Shown here piece by piece: positions 57,373-64,000 of a stretch of DNA of 64,000 nucleotides (positions are counted from its first letter, which is position 1; each line of letters begins with the position of its first letter). This DNA is from RBG-13-68-16 sp050018455 (GTDB lineage: Bacteria > Acidobacteriota > Thermoanaerobaculia > Thermoanaerobaculales > Thermoanaerobaculaceae). A program made the position numbers and the translations under genes. The notes under the pieces were generated by a model. The model was not told the origin of the DNA. It saw only the letters and a program-made list of their open reading frames with translations, and did no database searches. The stretch covers positions 124,001 to 188,000 of the forward strand of contig JBEKAA010000002.1 of assembly GCA_050018455.1 (NCBI GenBank), written 5' to 3'.

Positions 57373-58752
57373 CTACTTCAGGAGCACGCTCTCGATGCTG
57401 ATGCCGGTCTTGCGGCGCGCATCGCTCGCCTTGAGCGCCAGGGAGAACACGACGCCGACCAGGCCGAGCGCCGCAAACATCAGCATCGTCGAGGTGTAGT
57501 CCACGACCGGCTCGCCGTTCACCATCGTGGTGTGGGCATCGGCTATCTTCCCCGCGAGGTAGGGGAAGAGCATCAGGCCGACGTTCTGCACATATCCGAC
57601 CACGCCGAACGCCGTGCCGAGACGGGACTCCGGCACCATCATCGGGATCGCGGCCCACAGCGCCGCCGGCACGAGGGAGAGCGCGATGCCGACGAAGAAG
57701 ATCGGCACCACCGGTGGGAAGTGCGTGTAACCGAGGAGCAGGTGGCAGGGCACGAGGAGTAGCGCCCCGAGGACCATGAGCGTCGCGCGCTTGCCCCGCT
57801 TGTCGACGTACAGTCCGAGCAGCGGCGTGAAGATCATGGTGCCGAAGATCAAGGCGGAGGTGTAGTGACCGGCCGCGTTGACCGAGTAGCCGAACCGCTG
57901 CACGAGGATGTCCGGGGCGTACGACTGGAACGGGAACACCGCCGAGTAGAACGTCACGCACAACAAGGTGATGAACCAGAACGAGGCGTCGAACGAGAAC
58001 GCCTCCTTCAGAACGAACTTCTCCTCGGGCGCCACCCCGCCTTCGGCGGTCATGCCCGGCGCTCCCGCACGGCCGCGCGCGATGTGCTCCATCGCCAGGT
58101 AGATGAAGTAGGTCGCAAAGCCGACGCCCATGATCGCCGCGGCAAGCCAGAGCGACCCGCGCAGCCCGAACCACCCCGCCGCCGGCGCCTGGAGGTTGAG
58201 GGCGAGGAACGTCCCGAGCCTCATGATGGTCAGGTTCATCCCGTAGGCGAACGCCAGCTCCTTCCCCTTAAACCAGCGCGCCAGCACTTTGTTGTTGACG
58301 ACCAGGATCGCCTCGGCGCCGACGCCGTAGATCATGCGTCCCAGCAGCATGATCTTCAGCTCCGGGCTCCACGACGGGAGGAACGCCGTGTGCAGCCACC
58401 CATACCCCCCTCCCAGCAGCCCCGGCAGCCCTTTCCACGCGCCCAGGGCCGTCAGGACCGCGCCGAGGAAGCAGAGGAAGCCGTAAAGGATCCCCGACAC
58501 CTTGAGGCCGAGCCAGTCCACCAGCACGCCGGCGAACAGCAGCATCAGGAGAAAGACGTTGGCCACGGCGTAGAACGAGAAGAGCAGGCCGTACTCGGCG
58601 CCCGAGAAGCCGAGTTGCTCCTTGATCATTGTGCCGAGCGGCGTGATCGAGTCGTAGATGTAGTACTGCGCAAAGCAGATCAGGCTCATGATCGCGAGCA
58701 CGATCCAGCGGTAGGAGCGCGCCAGCGGCTTCGGCGCTGCGGTGGATTCCAT
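57373..58752 (-). CDS. Major facilitator superfamily transporter
   Basis: 459 residues, 12 predicted transmembrane helices, AAGGAGA upstream. The helix 2-3 loop reads GVLVDWLGLK, and the helix 8-9 loop GLYVDKRGKRATLM is the second copy of the MFS motif A. An extra hydrophilic/hydrophobic insertion (about 105-135) lies between helices 3 and 4. The YYIYDSITPLG start of helix 1 is reminiscent of the MFSD1/OFA-like group. The substrate cannot be named. Confidence 0.82.
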   Translation of the reverse strand: MESTAAPKPLARSYRWIVLAIMSLICFAQYYIYDSITPLGTMIKEQLGFSGAEYGLLFSFYAVANVFLLMLLFAGVLVDWLGLKVSGILYGFLCFLGAVLTALGAWKGLPGLLGGGYGWLHTAFLPSWSPELKIMLLGRMIYGVGAEAILVVNNKVLARWFKGKELAFAYGMNLTIMRLGTFLALNLQAPAAGWFGLRGSLWLAAAIMGVGFATYFIYLAMEHIARGRAGAPGMTAEGGVAPEEKFVLKEAFSFDASFWFITLLCVTFYSAVFPFQSYAPDILVQRFGYSVNAAGHYTSALIFGTMIFTPLLGLYVDKRGKRATLMVLGALLLVPCHLLLGYTHFPPVVPIFFVGIALSLVPAALWAAIPMMVPESRLGTAFGVVGYVQNVGLMLFPYLAGKIADAHTTMVNGEPVVDYTSTMLMFAALGLVGVVFSLALKASDARRKTGISIESVLLK

Positions 58753-58883
58753 CGGGTCTCCTTGTCTGCGGCGCCGGCAGCCGGCGACGCACGAGCGTCC
58801 CGCGGATGATGCACGCCCGGGTGGCGCGGGTCAAACCGTCGCCGCGCGACGGTCTGAGCACCCGCCGCATCTAACCGGGTGTG

Positions 58884-59555
58884 ATGCCTGATTGCCCCAC
58901 AGACTGCAGGACGGCCGTAAACCTTGGCCCCTCGGCGCCCGTATCGCCTTTCGTGACAGCGATCGGGGTCGTGAGCCGAGCATCGTTCGCCGTTTCGGTG
59001 GACGAAATCCTGCTGGCTCGTGCCAGGGCGGGCGAAGAAGCGGCGCTGGAAGAGCTCTTCCGGCGTTTCGAGGCACCCGTCTACTCGCTGGCTCGCCGGC
59101 TCACGCGCTCGACCCATGACGCCGAGGACGTTCTCCAAGAGACTTTTCTGGAGATCGTCCGCAGCATCCGCCGTTTCCGGGGCGACGGCTCGCTCGCCGG
59201 GTGGATCCGGAAGGTCGCGGCCAGCAAGGCGCTCATGAAATTGCGCCGCAGACAAGGGCGCCCATTCGAGGAGGCTCTGCCGGAAGATCTCGGCGATGAT
59301 GGCCCCGCTGTGGTCTCGCACGTGCCCGCGGCATCGTCCGTCGTCGAGAGGGTCGATCTGGAGTTCGCTCTGGGCCGGCTGTCCGATGCGGCGCGGGCCG
59401 TGATCTGGCTTCATGACGTCGAGGGGTACAGCCACGAGGAGATCGCGGCAATGGCCGGCAAGACAGCCAGTTTCTCCAAGTCGCAGCTGGCGCGCGCGCA
59501 CGCCCGCTTGCGTGATCTGCTCGCCCCAGGGGTTCGGGAGGAACCATGCACCTGA
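58884..59555 (+). CDS. ECF-type RNA polymerase sigma factor
   Basis: 223 residues from ATG 58884; GTG 58953 or 58998 would give lengths nearer the usual 170-200, and none has a clear Shine-Dalgarno. Region 2 (ARAGEEAALEELFRRFEAPVYSLARRLT... EDVLQETFLEIVRSIRRFRG) and region 4 (LSDAARAVIWLHDVEGYSHEEIAAMAG) are present; no regions 1.1 or 3. It overlaps the anti-sigma gene by 10 bases, so the pair is coupled. Confidence 0.85.
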   Translation: MPDCPTDCRTAVNLGPSAPVSPFVTAIGVVSRASFAVSVDEILLARARAGEEAALEELFRRFEAPVYSLARRLTRSTHDAEDVLQETFLEIVRSIRRFRGDGSLAGWIRKVAASKALMKLRRRQGRPFEEALPEDLGDDGPAVVSHVPAASSVVERVDLEFALGRLSDAARAVIWLHDVEGYSHEEIAAMAGKTASFSKSQLARAHARLRDLLAPGVREEPCT

Positions 59556-60133
59556 GCCTTGAAGACCTCATTGCAGTTCGGGACGGCGAGGCGTGCGCCG
59601 ACTCGGCCCTGCACGTGTCCTCCTGCCCCGAGTGCACCGCGGAGCTGAATCGTTTGCGGTCGCTGCGCCAGCTGCTAGCCGCATTGCCCGACGAGCCTCC
59701 GTCCCGCGATCTGTGGCCCGCTGTGAAAGCGAGGGCCGCGGCCGAGCGCCAGCGTCGTGCCTGGATCCGCGTCGCCTGGGTTGCGGCCGGTCTTGCCGCC
59801 GTGTTCACGCTGGCGATCGGCGTGCGCGGGGCGATCGAAGCCTACGCCGAGGCGAAGCTGGCCCGCCAGGCGAAGACCCTCGTTGCGGAGTCGCAACGGC
59901 TCGAGCACGCGCTGCGCGCCTCCGAGCGCCAGGGCCAGGTGATGACCGGCCGTACCGCCGGCGCGGTGGTCCAGCTCGAGGACCGAATCGCGTACGTCGA
60001 CTCCCGGCTCTCTCGCGCCGGAGGCGAGCGTTTTCCGTCGCAGGAGATTATCGGACTCTGGCAGGAGCGTGTACGCCTCCTGGATGCGCTCGTGAGCGTC
60101 GAGACTACGGGCACTACGTACGTTGGACTCTAG
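59546..60133 (+). CDS. Membrane anti-sigma factor with zinc-binding motif
   Basis: 195 residues. The N-terminal ~40 residues carry HVSSCPEC, the HxxxCxxC of zinc anti-sigma (ZAS) proteins, which bind and hold the sigma factor. One transmembrane helix lies at about 72-94 (AWVAAGLAAVFTLAIGV), then a periplasmic helical/coiled-coil sensor part. It is translated with the sigma gene. Release would follow proteolysis or an envelope signal. Confidence 0.8.
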   Translation: MHLSLEDLIAVRDGEACADSALHVSSCPECTAELNRLRSLRQLLAALPDEPPSRDLWPAVKARAAAERQRRAWIRVAWVAAGLAAVFTLAIGVRGAIEAYAEAKLARQAKTLVAESQRLEHALRASERQGQVMTGRTAGAVVQLEDRIAYVDSRLSRAGGERFPSQEIIGLWQERVRLLDALVSVETTGTTYVGL

Positions 60134-60152
60134 AAGAAGGGAGATGACGATC

Positions 60153-61226
60153 ATGAAACCGAGTTTGTACCTTGGCGTTGTGGTCACCTTGATGATTGTG
60201 GGAGCACCGCTGGCCGCCCAGACCGCCACGCCTCCGGCTGACCAGAAAAAGGTCGAGCAGCAACGGCGTGACGCCGAGACGCAGATGCGCGACGCGGAGA
60301 AACAGATGCGCCAGGCCGAGCAGGCGTTGCGCGATGCGACCCGCAAGCTCGAGGACAGTGCAGGCGAGATGCGGGAGAGGATCGAGCGCAGGGTCGTCCT
60401 GTTCGGAAGCCACGCCCGTCTCGGCGTTGTCCTCCGCCACGAGAAGAACCCCGCCACGGACACCGCGGGGGCCGTGATCGAGGCGCTCACGCCCGGCAGC
60501 CCTGCCGAGGAGGCGGGCCTCCAGGCCGGCGACATCATCACGAAGTTCGACGGGAAGTCGCTCACCACCGGGCCGGTGGACGCCGACGAAGACGAGTCCC
60601 CGCCCACGGCACGGATGATGGACCTCGCGAAGTCGTTGACTGACGGACAGAAAGTCGCTCTCGAGTACCGCCGGGGCGACGCGACACATACCGTGATGGT
60701 CACGGCGCGCGGGGCGGTCGGACCACGGGTTCGCGTGATCACGGGCCGGCACGTCGAGCCGCCGGAAGGGGAGGATATCGAGATCCCCGAGATTCCGGAC
60801 ATCGACGTGGACATCATGCTTGGTCGCAGCTGGCAGGACATCGAGCTTGTGGCGCTCAACCCTGATCTCGGAGAGTACTTCGGCACGGGCGAAGGGCTCC
60901 TGGTGGTCCGCACGCCCAAGGACGACGGGCTGAAGCTCAAGGCCGGCGATGTGATCCTCAAGATCGGGGATCGTTTGCCCGGAACCCCGTCGAAGGCGAT
61001 GCGTATCCTGCGTTCGTACGAGGGTGGGGAAAGCGTGCCAGTTCAGGTCCTCCGCAAGAGGGAGAAGGTGACGCTCTCACTCCAGGTTCCAGAGCGGGGA
61101 ATCGGCCACGTGCACCATGGTGTGCCGGCTGCGCCAGCCGCACCGGCCGTGCCGCCCGCCCCGGCCGTGCCGCCCGCCCCGGCCGCCCCACCAGCCGCAC
61201 CCGCCAAGGTTCCGACCCGCGTGTAG
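60153..61226 (+). CDS. Exported coiled-coil PDZ-domain protein
   Basis: 357 residues from ATG 60153 (GGGAG 9 bases upstream). A signal peptide (about 1-22) is followed by a long coiled coil (about 30-85, QQRRDAETQMRDAEKQMRQ). PDZ 1 lies at about 90-190 (LTPGSPAEEAGLQAGDIITKFDG) and PDZ 2 at about 245-320 (LKLKAGDVILKIGD). The Pro/Ala/Val tail is coded by a tandem 18-base repeat. No protease domain is present, so it is a binding or scaffolding partner. As the third gene of the sigma/anti-sigma operon it is a likely envelope-stress sensor or target. Confidence 0.8.
   Translation: MKPSLYLGVVVTLMIVGAPLAAQTATPPADQKKVEQQRRDAETQMRDAEKQMRQAEQALRDATRKLEDSAGEMRERIERRVVLFGSHARLGVVLRHEKNPATDTAGAVIEALTPGSPAEEAGLQAGDIITKFDGKSLTTGPVDADEDESPPTARMMDLAKSLTDGQKVALEYRRGDATHTVMVTARGAVGPRVRVITGRHVEPPEGEDIEIPEIPDIDVDIMLGRSWQDIELVALNPDLGEYFGTGEGLLVVRTPKDDGLKLKAGDVILKIGDRLPGTPSKAMRILRSYEGGESVPVQVLRKREKVTLSLQVPERGIGHVHHGVPAAPAAPAVPPAPAVPPAPAAPPAAPAKVPTRV
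61142..61183 (+). repeat. Tandem 18-base repeat in the PDZ gene tail
   Basis: CCGGCCGTGCCGCCCGCC occurs twice in direct succession, followed by a partial third copy, coding for PAVPPA units. It is a likely site of slippage and length variation. Confidence 0.7.
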
Positions 61227-61245
61227 GACGCCAGCGAAAGAAGAT

Positions 61246-61285
61246 CGTGCCCGCAGGTTCCACCGCCCTGCGGGCACGTTTGTCT
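61246..61285 (+). terminator. Rho-independent terminator of the sigma/anti-sigma/PDZ operon
   Basis: A perfect 12-bp stem (CGTGCCCGCAGG with CCTGCGGGCACG) and a 9-base loop, followed by TTTGTCT, 19 bases after the stop. Confidence 0.88.
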
Positions 61286-61307
61286 CTGGTTCCGCCGTAA
61301 GGTCCAC

Positions 61308-61871
61308 CTACACCTCGACCGGCAGCTCCTTGTTGGGCGCGAAGCGCTCCCACTCCTCCTCGAACGTCAGCGAGTCCATCCCCTTCATGCGGTCGAGGAA
61401 CACCACGCCGTCCAGGTGGTCGTACTCGTGCTGGATCACCCTCGCGTGGAAACCCTCGGCCTGGAAGGCAAGCTGCTTCCCGTCCGTGTCGAACGCGATG
61501 ACCTTGACGAGGGGGTAACGGTTCACGACACCTCGGAGACCCGGGACCGAAAGGCACCCTTCCCAGCCGGCCTCGATGGCTTCACCCACGAGGGTGAGCG
61601 TCGGGTTGACGAGCACCCGCGGCGGAACCTCGTCCTGGTCGCCCTCGCCGGGGACGAAGTACGCGAAGACGCGAACGCTGACGGCGATCTGCGGCGCCGC
61701 GAGCCCGACGCCGTTGTCCTCGAACATCGTGCGCACCAGGTCGCGTCCGAGGTCGCGCAGGAAGCGCGTCCCGAAGCGGTCCGCCGGTACTTCCAGGGCG
61801 CGCTCCCGCAGGACGGGGTCCCCGAGGCGGACGATGGTGCGGTGGCGACCGTCGAGCGGCCGGTCCGTCAT
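61308..61871 (-). CDS. def: Peptide deformylase
   Basis: 187 residues from ATG 61871. It removes the formyl group from nascent proteins. The three motifs are intact: GVGLAAPQ, EGCLSVPG (metal Cys) and QHEYDHLDG (HExxH metal site). Some 15 residues longer at the N-terminus than E. coli Def. It is convergent with the PDZ operon and co-directional with the Fe-S carrier gene upstream. Confidence 0.94.
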   Translation of the reverse strand: MTDRPLDGRHRTIVRLGDPVLRERALEVPADRFGTRFLRDLGRDLVRTMFEDNGVGLAAPQIAVSVRVFAYFVPGEGDQDEVPPRVLVNPTLTLVGEAIEAGWEGCLSVPGLRGVVNRYPLVKVIAFDTDGKQLAFQAEGFHARVIQHEYDHLDGVVFLDRMKGMDSLTFEEEWERFAPNKELPVEV

Positions 61872-61929
61872 CCCCGTTGCTCCACAGACCGCGGCACTCC
61901 GGCTGGCAGGTTCATCCCGCACCCAGGCC

Positions 61930-62256
61930 TCAGTCCACCGAGAACGAGTGGCCACAGCCGCACGAGCGAACCGCGTTGGGGTTCTCGACGACGAAGCCCG
62001 CACCGCGCAGGTCCTCCACGAAGTCCACCGTCGCGCCGCCGAGGTACTGGGCCGACATCGGGTCGACCAGGACCTTCACCCCGCCGGACTCGACGACGGT
62101 GTCCCCCTCCTGCTGCTCGTCGAACGTGAACCCGTACTGGAACCCGGAGCAACCGCCACCCTGCACGAAGATGCGCAGTTCCTTCCCCTTCGCCTCGGGC
62201 ATCTCGCCCGCATAGAAACGGACCTTGTCGACGGCCTTCTCGGTCATCGTGAGCAT
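61930..62256 (-). CDS. erpA: A-type iron-sulfur carrier (ErpA/IscA family)
   Basis: 108 residues from ATG 62256, with GGAGGGA upstream. The three cluster-binding cysteines are present: GGGCSGFQYGF and the C-terminal RSCGCGHSF. Such proteins pass [4Fe-4S] clusters to apo-enzymes, IspG being a known client of ErpA in E. coli. ErpA and IscA cannot be separated with certainty by eye. Confidence 0.9.
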   Translation of the reverse strand: MLTMTEKAVDKVRFYAGEMPEAKGKELRIFVQGGGCSGFQYGFTFDEQQEGDTVVESGGVKVLVDPMSAQYLGGATVDFVEDLRGAGFVVENPNAVRSCGCGHSFSVD

Positions 62257-62326
62257 GGTTTCCCTCCGGGGGCACGCCGGCCCACACACCGACAAACTTT
62301 CGCAACGCGCTCGGCTATTCCGGCCA

Positions 62327-63268
62327 CTACGCTCCATGCTCCGCGAGCCAGCGCTCCGCCTCGATCGCCGCCATGCACCCGCTCCCGGCCGCGGTGACGG
62401 CCTGACGGAACACGTGGTCCTGCACGTCGCCGCACCCGAACACACCCGGGACCGAGGTGCGGGTCGAGTCGGGCTCCGTGACGACGTAGCCGGCCGGGTC
62501 CAGCTGGAGCTTGCCGGCGAGCAGCCCGGTGTTGGGCTGGTGACCGATGGCCATGAAGACACCCTGGGTCGGGAAGGTCCGACGTTCGCGCGAGCGCGTG
62601 TCCTCAAGCACGACGGCCGAGATCCCCTTCTCCCGCGTACCGACGATGTCCACGACGGCCGAGTGCCAAGCAAACTCGATCTTGGGGTTGGACCTCGCAC
62701 GCTCTTGCATGATCCGCGAGGCGCGCAGGTCCCCGCGCCGGTGGACGACCGTGACCCTGGACGCGAACCGCGTGAGGAAGGTGGCTTCCTCCATCGCCGT
62801 GTCGCCCCCTCCCACCACCACGATCTCCCTGTCCTTGAAAAAGAACCCGTCACAGGTCGCGCACGCCGAGACGCCGTACCCCATCAACTCCTTTTCGGCG
62901 GGCAGCCCCAGCAGCCGTGCCGATGCGCCGGTCGCGATGATAAGGGCATCGCCGGTCACGACGCCGTGGTCGCCGGTGGTCACCCGGAACGGCCGCGAGG
63001 CGAGGTCCACCGCATCCGCGGCGTCGAAGATCGCCGTGGTGCCGAAGCGCTCGGCCTGGGCGCGAATCTTGGCCATGAGCTCCGGGCCCAGAATCCCCTC
63101 CGGGAAACCCGGGAAGTTCTCGACTTCGGTGGTGATCGTGAGCTGGCCCCCCGGCTCCATTCCGTCGATGACGAGGGGGGCGAGCTCCGCGCGCGACGCG
63201 TACAGCGCCGCCGTCAGCCCTGCCGGACCAGAGCCGATGATCACAACCCGGTAATGACTTCTATCCAT
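62327..63268 (-). CDS. trxB: Thioredoxin reductase
   Basis: 313 residues, GGGAGGAA upstream. FAD motif GSGPAG (12-17), the redox-active CATC (136-139), the NADPH motif VVVGGGDTAMEEATFL and the C-terminal FAD segment GVFGCGDVQDHVFRQAVTAAGSG in outline. Uses NADPH to reduce thioredoxin. Confidence 0.94.
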   Translation of the reverse strand: MDRSHYRVVIIGSGPAGLTAALYASRAELAPLVIDGMEPGGQLTITTEVENFPGFPEGILGPELMAKIRAQAERFGTTAIFDAADAVDLASRPFRVTTGDHGVVTGDALIIATGASARLLGLPAEKELMGYGVSACATCDGFFFKDREIVVVGGGDTAMEEATFLTRFASRVTVVHRRGDLRASRIMQERARSNPKIEFAWHSAVVDIVGTREKGISAVVLEDTRSRERRTFPTQGVFMAIGHQPNTGLLAGKLQLDPAGYVVTEPDSTRTSVPGVFGCGDVQDHVFRQAVTAAGSGCMAAIEAERWLAEHGA

Positions 63269-63292
63269 TATACTTCCTCCCCGCAGTCGGAC

Positions 63293-63320
63293 GACAAAAG
63301 AACCCGCCGAACCGCGGGCT
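63293..63320 (-). terminator. Terminator of the histidinol-phosphatase gene
   Basis: On the - strand AGCCCGC pairs with GCGGGTT (63320-63314 with 63307-63301) around a six-base loop and is followed by CTTTTG. Confidence 0.6.
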
Positions 63321-63353
63321 CCGACAATTCTATCAACTTCCCTACCAACCTCG

Positions 63354-64000
63354 TCAAAGCGCGACCGCTTCTCTTCGACGCCCGCGATACACCATCACCT
63401 CCCGCGCGCCGGCGGCCTTCGCCGCAGCTGCGAGGTCGGAGAAGCCAAATCCTACCTCCCGGGGCGCATGGGCATCCGAAGAGAGCACCAGCGCCACACC
63501 AGAAGCAACCAGCTCACGAAGCAGCGCAGACGCCGGGTAGTCCTCGCCGACCGGTTTTCGGCGTCCGGCGGACGACAGCTCCACCGCGCACCCCGACGCC
63601 GCAACCGCCGCGACGATCTCGTCCTGCCGGCCCGCGAACGGCCGGGTCGGCCGGAAGCCGAATTTCTTCGGGAGGTCGAGATGCGTGAGAACGTCGAAGA
63701 GCCCGGACCGGGCAGCCGCCATCACGAGCTCCGCGTAGCGCGCCCAGATCCGGTCGACCTCCCCCTGCCCTTCCTGGTACCGGGCGACCGATGCCGGAGC
63801 GTCGACCCACCAGGCGTCCATCCAGTGCTCCGACCCCAGCACGACGTCGAACGGATACTTCGCGAGCTCGCTCTGGAGGACATTCTCGTACCCCTCCACG
63901 TAGTCCGCTTCGACGCCGAGCAGCACCTCGATGCGACCGCGGTACCGCTTTTTCAGGGCGAGCACGGCGTCGACGTAGCGTGGGAGTTCCTCCGGGGGCA
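63354..64000 (-). CDS. PHP-type histidinol-phosphatase, 5' end outside window
   Basis: The frame is open to the window edge (upstream residues PPEELPRYVDAV precede the first internal start), so about the last 215 residues are seen. LLGVEADYVEG, VLGSEHWMDAWWVD, FDVLTHLDLPKKFG, CAVELSSAGRRKPVGEDYP and LSSDAHAPREVG are the metal-binding and conserved segments of HisJ/HisK-type PHP phosphatases. It hydrolyses histidinol phosphate in histidine synthesis; the N-terminal HTHxxxC-type motif lies outside. Confidence 0.85.
   Translation of the reverse strand, partial: PPEELPRYVDAVLALKKRYRGRIEVLLGVEADYVEGYENVLQSELAKYPFDVVLGSEHWMDAWWVDAPASVARYQEGQGEVDRIWARYAELVMAAARSGLFDVLTHLDLPKKFGFRPTRPFAGRQDEIVAAVAASGCAVELSSAGRRKPVGEDYPASALLRELVASGVALVLSSDAHAPREVGFGFSDLAAAAKAAGAREVMVYRGRRREAVAL

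Noticed and set aside
1..64000. CRISPR arrays, insertion sequences, integrases, rRNA
   Set aside because: No regularly spaced repeats, transposase or integrase motifs, or rRNA sequence were found on reading both strands.
1..64000. tRNA genes
   Set aside because: The only convincing GGTTCGAxTCC T-arm belongs to tmRNA; no separate cloverleaf was found by eye, though a covariance search would be more sensitive.
1..64000. Selenoprotein genes with in-frame TGA, given selB
   Set aside because: All recognised enzymes are full length without an internal TGA at a known Cys/Sec site; the truncated genes are cut by the window edge.

Overview
The window is compact, high-GC bacterial chromosome carrying about 60 protein genes and one tmRNA. 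There is no sign of phage, insertion sequence, integron or CRISPR. LpxC, an outer-membrane beta-barrel C-terminus, several lipoproteins and multihaem cytochromes point to a Gram-negative diderm. The gene mix (DmsE/MtrA-type decahaem cytochrome, tricorn-like protease, DUF362/DUF6599 pair, SelB, a MqnP-like UbiA) fits the Acidobacteriota or a neighbouring phylum. That placement is inference; no rRNA is present to fix it.

Layout. Positions 1-3200 hold an electron-transfer block: the end of an MtrB/PioB-like porin, a decahaem cytochrome and an octahaem cytochrome, closed by a strong terminator. Positions 3.3-4.7 kb hold an Rrf2 regulator with cysK. A stand-alone PolX-type PHP phosphoesterase faces divergently from polA (4.8-8.5 kb). 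Next come selB, a CYTH protein, a sugar nucleotidyltransferase and a pilin/ComEA pair (8.5-13.8 kb). Positions 14.1-18.9 kb are a tightly packed run: GNAT, UbiX, UbiA-like prenyltransferase, deoxynucleoside kinase, then panB-panC-panD. Positions 19-24 kb hold a TPR protein, cutA, ssrA (tmRNA), an acyl-CoA dehydrogenase and an aminotransferase. Positions 24-31 kb hold trmL, a Tat-exported DUF362 protein with DUF6599, a MATE/ANKH-like transporter, a lipoprotein and gamma-glutamyltransferase.

Positions 31-39 kb contain asnA, a receiver-domain/LpxC fusion, a quinone oxidoreductase, and an overlapping operon of an alkyl-DHAP-synthase-like flavoprotein, a GlpD-like dehydrogenase and a lipid kinase. 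Positions 39-48 kb contain a secreted tricorn-like protease, a PAQR/haemolysin III protein, a YheT-like hydrolase, a secreted metallopeptidase, and a MinD-like ATPase coupled to a J-like/HTH protein. Positions 48-57 kb contain ispG, an M64 peptidase, a coupled HEAT-repeat/HD-domain pair, a short-chain dehydrogenase and small envelope proteins. The end (57-64 kb) has an MFS transporter, an ECF sigma/anti-sigma/PDZ-protein operon, def, an A-type Fe-S carrier, trxB and a truncated PHP histidinol-phosphatase.

The most unusual item is the fusion of an NtrC-class receiver domain to a complete LpxC, which would place the committed step of lipid A synthesis under direct two-component control. Others worth following are the ether-lipid-like operon, the HEAT/HD pair that shares a duplicated N-terminal domain, the cytochrome conduit with a CX3CH haem site, and two large palindromes placed between convergent genes.
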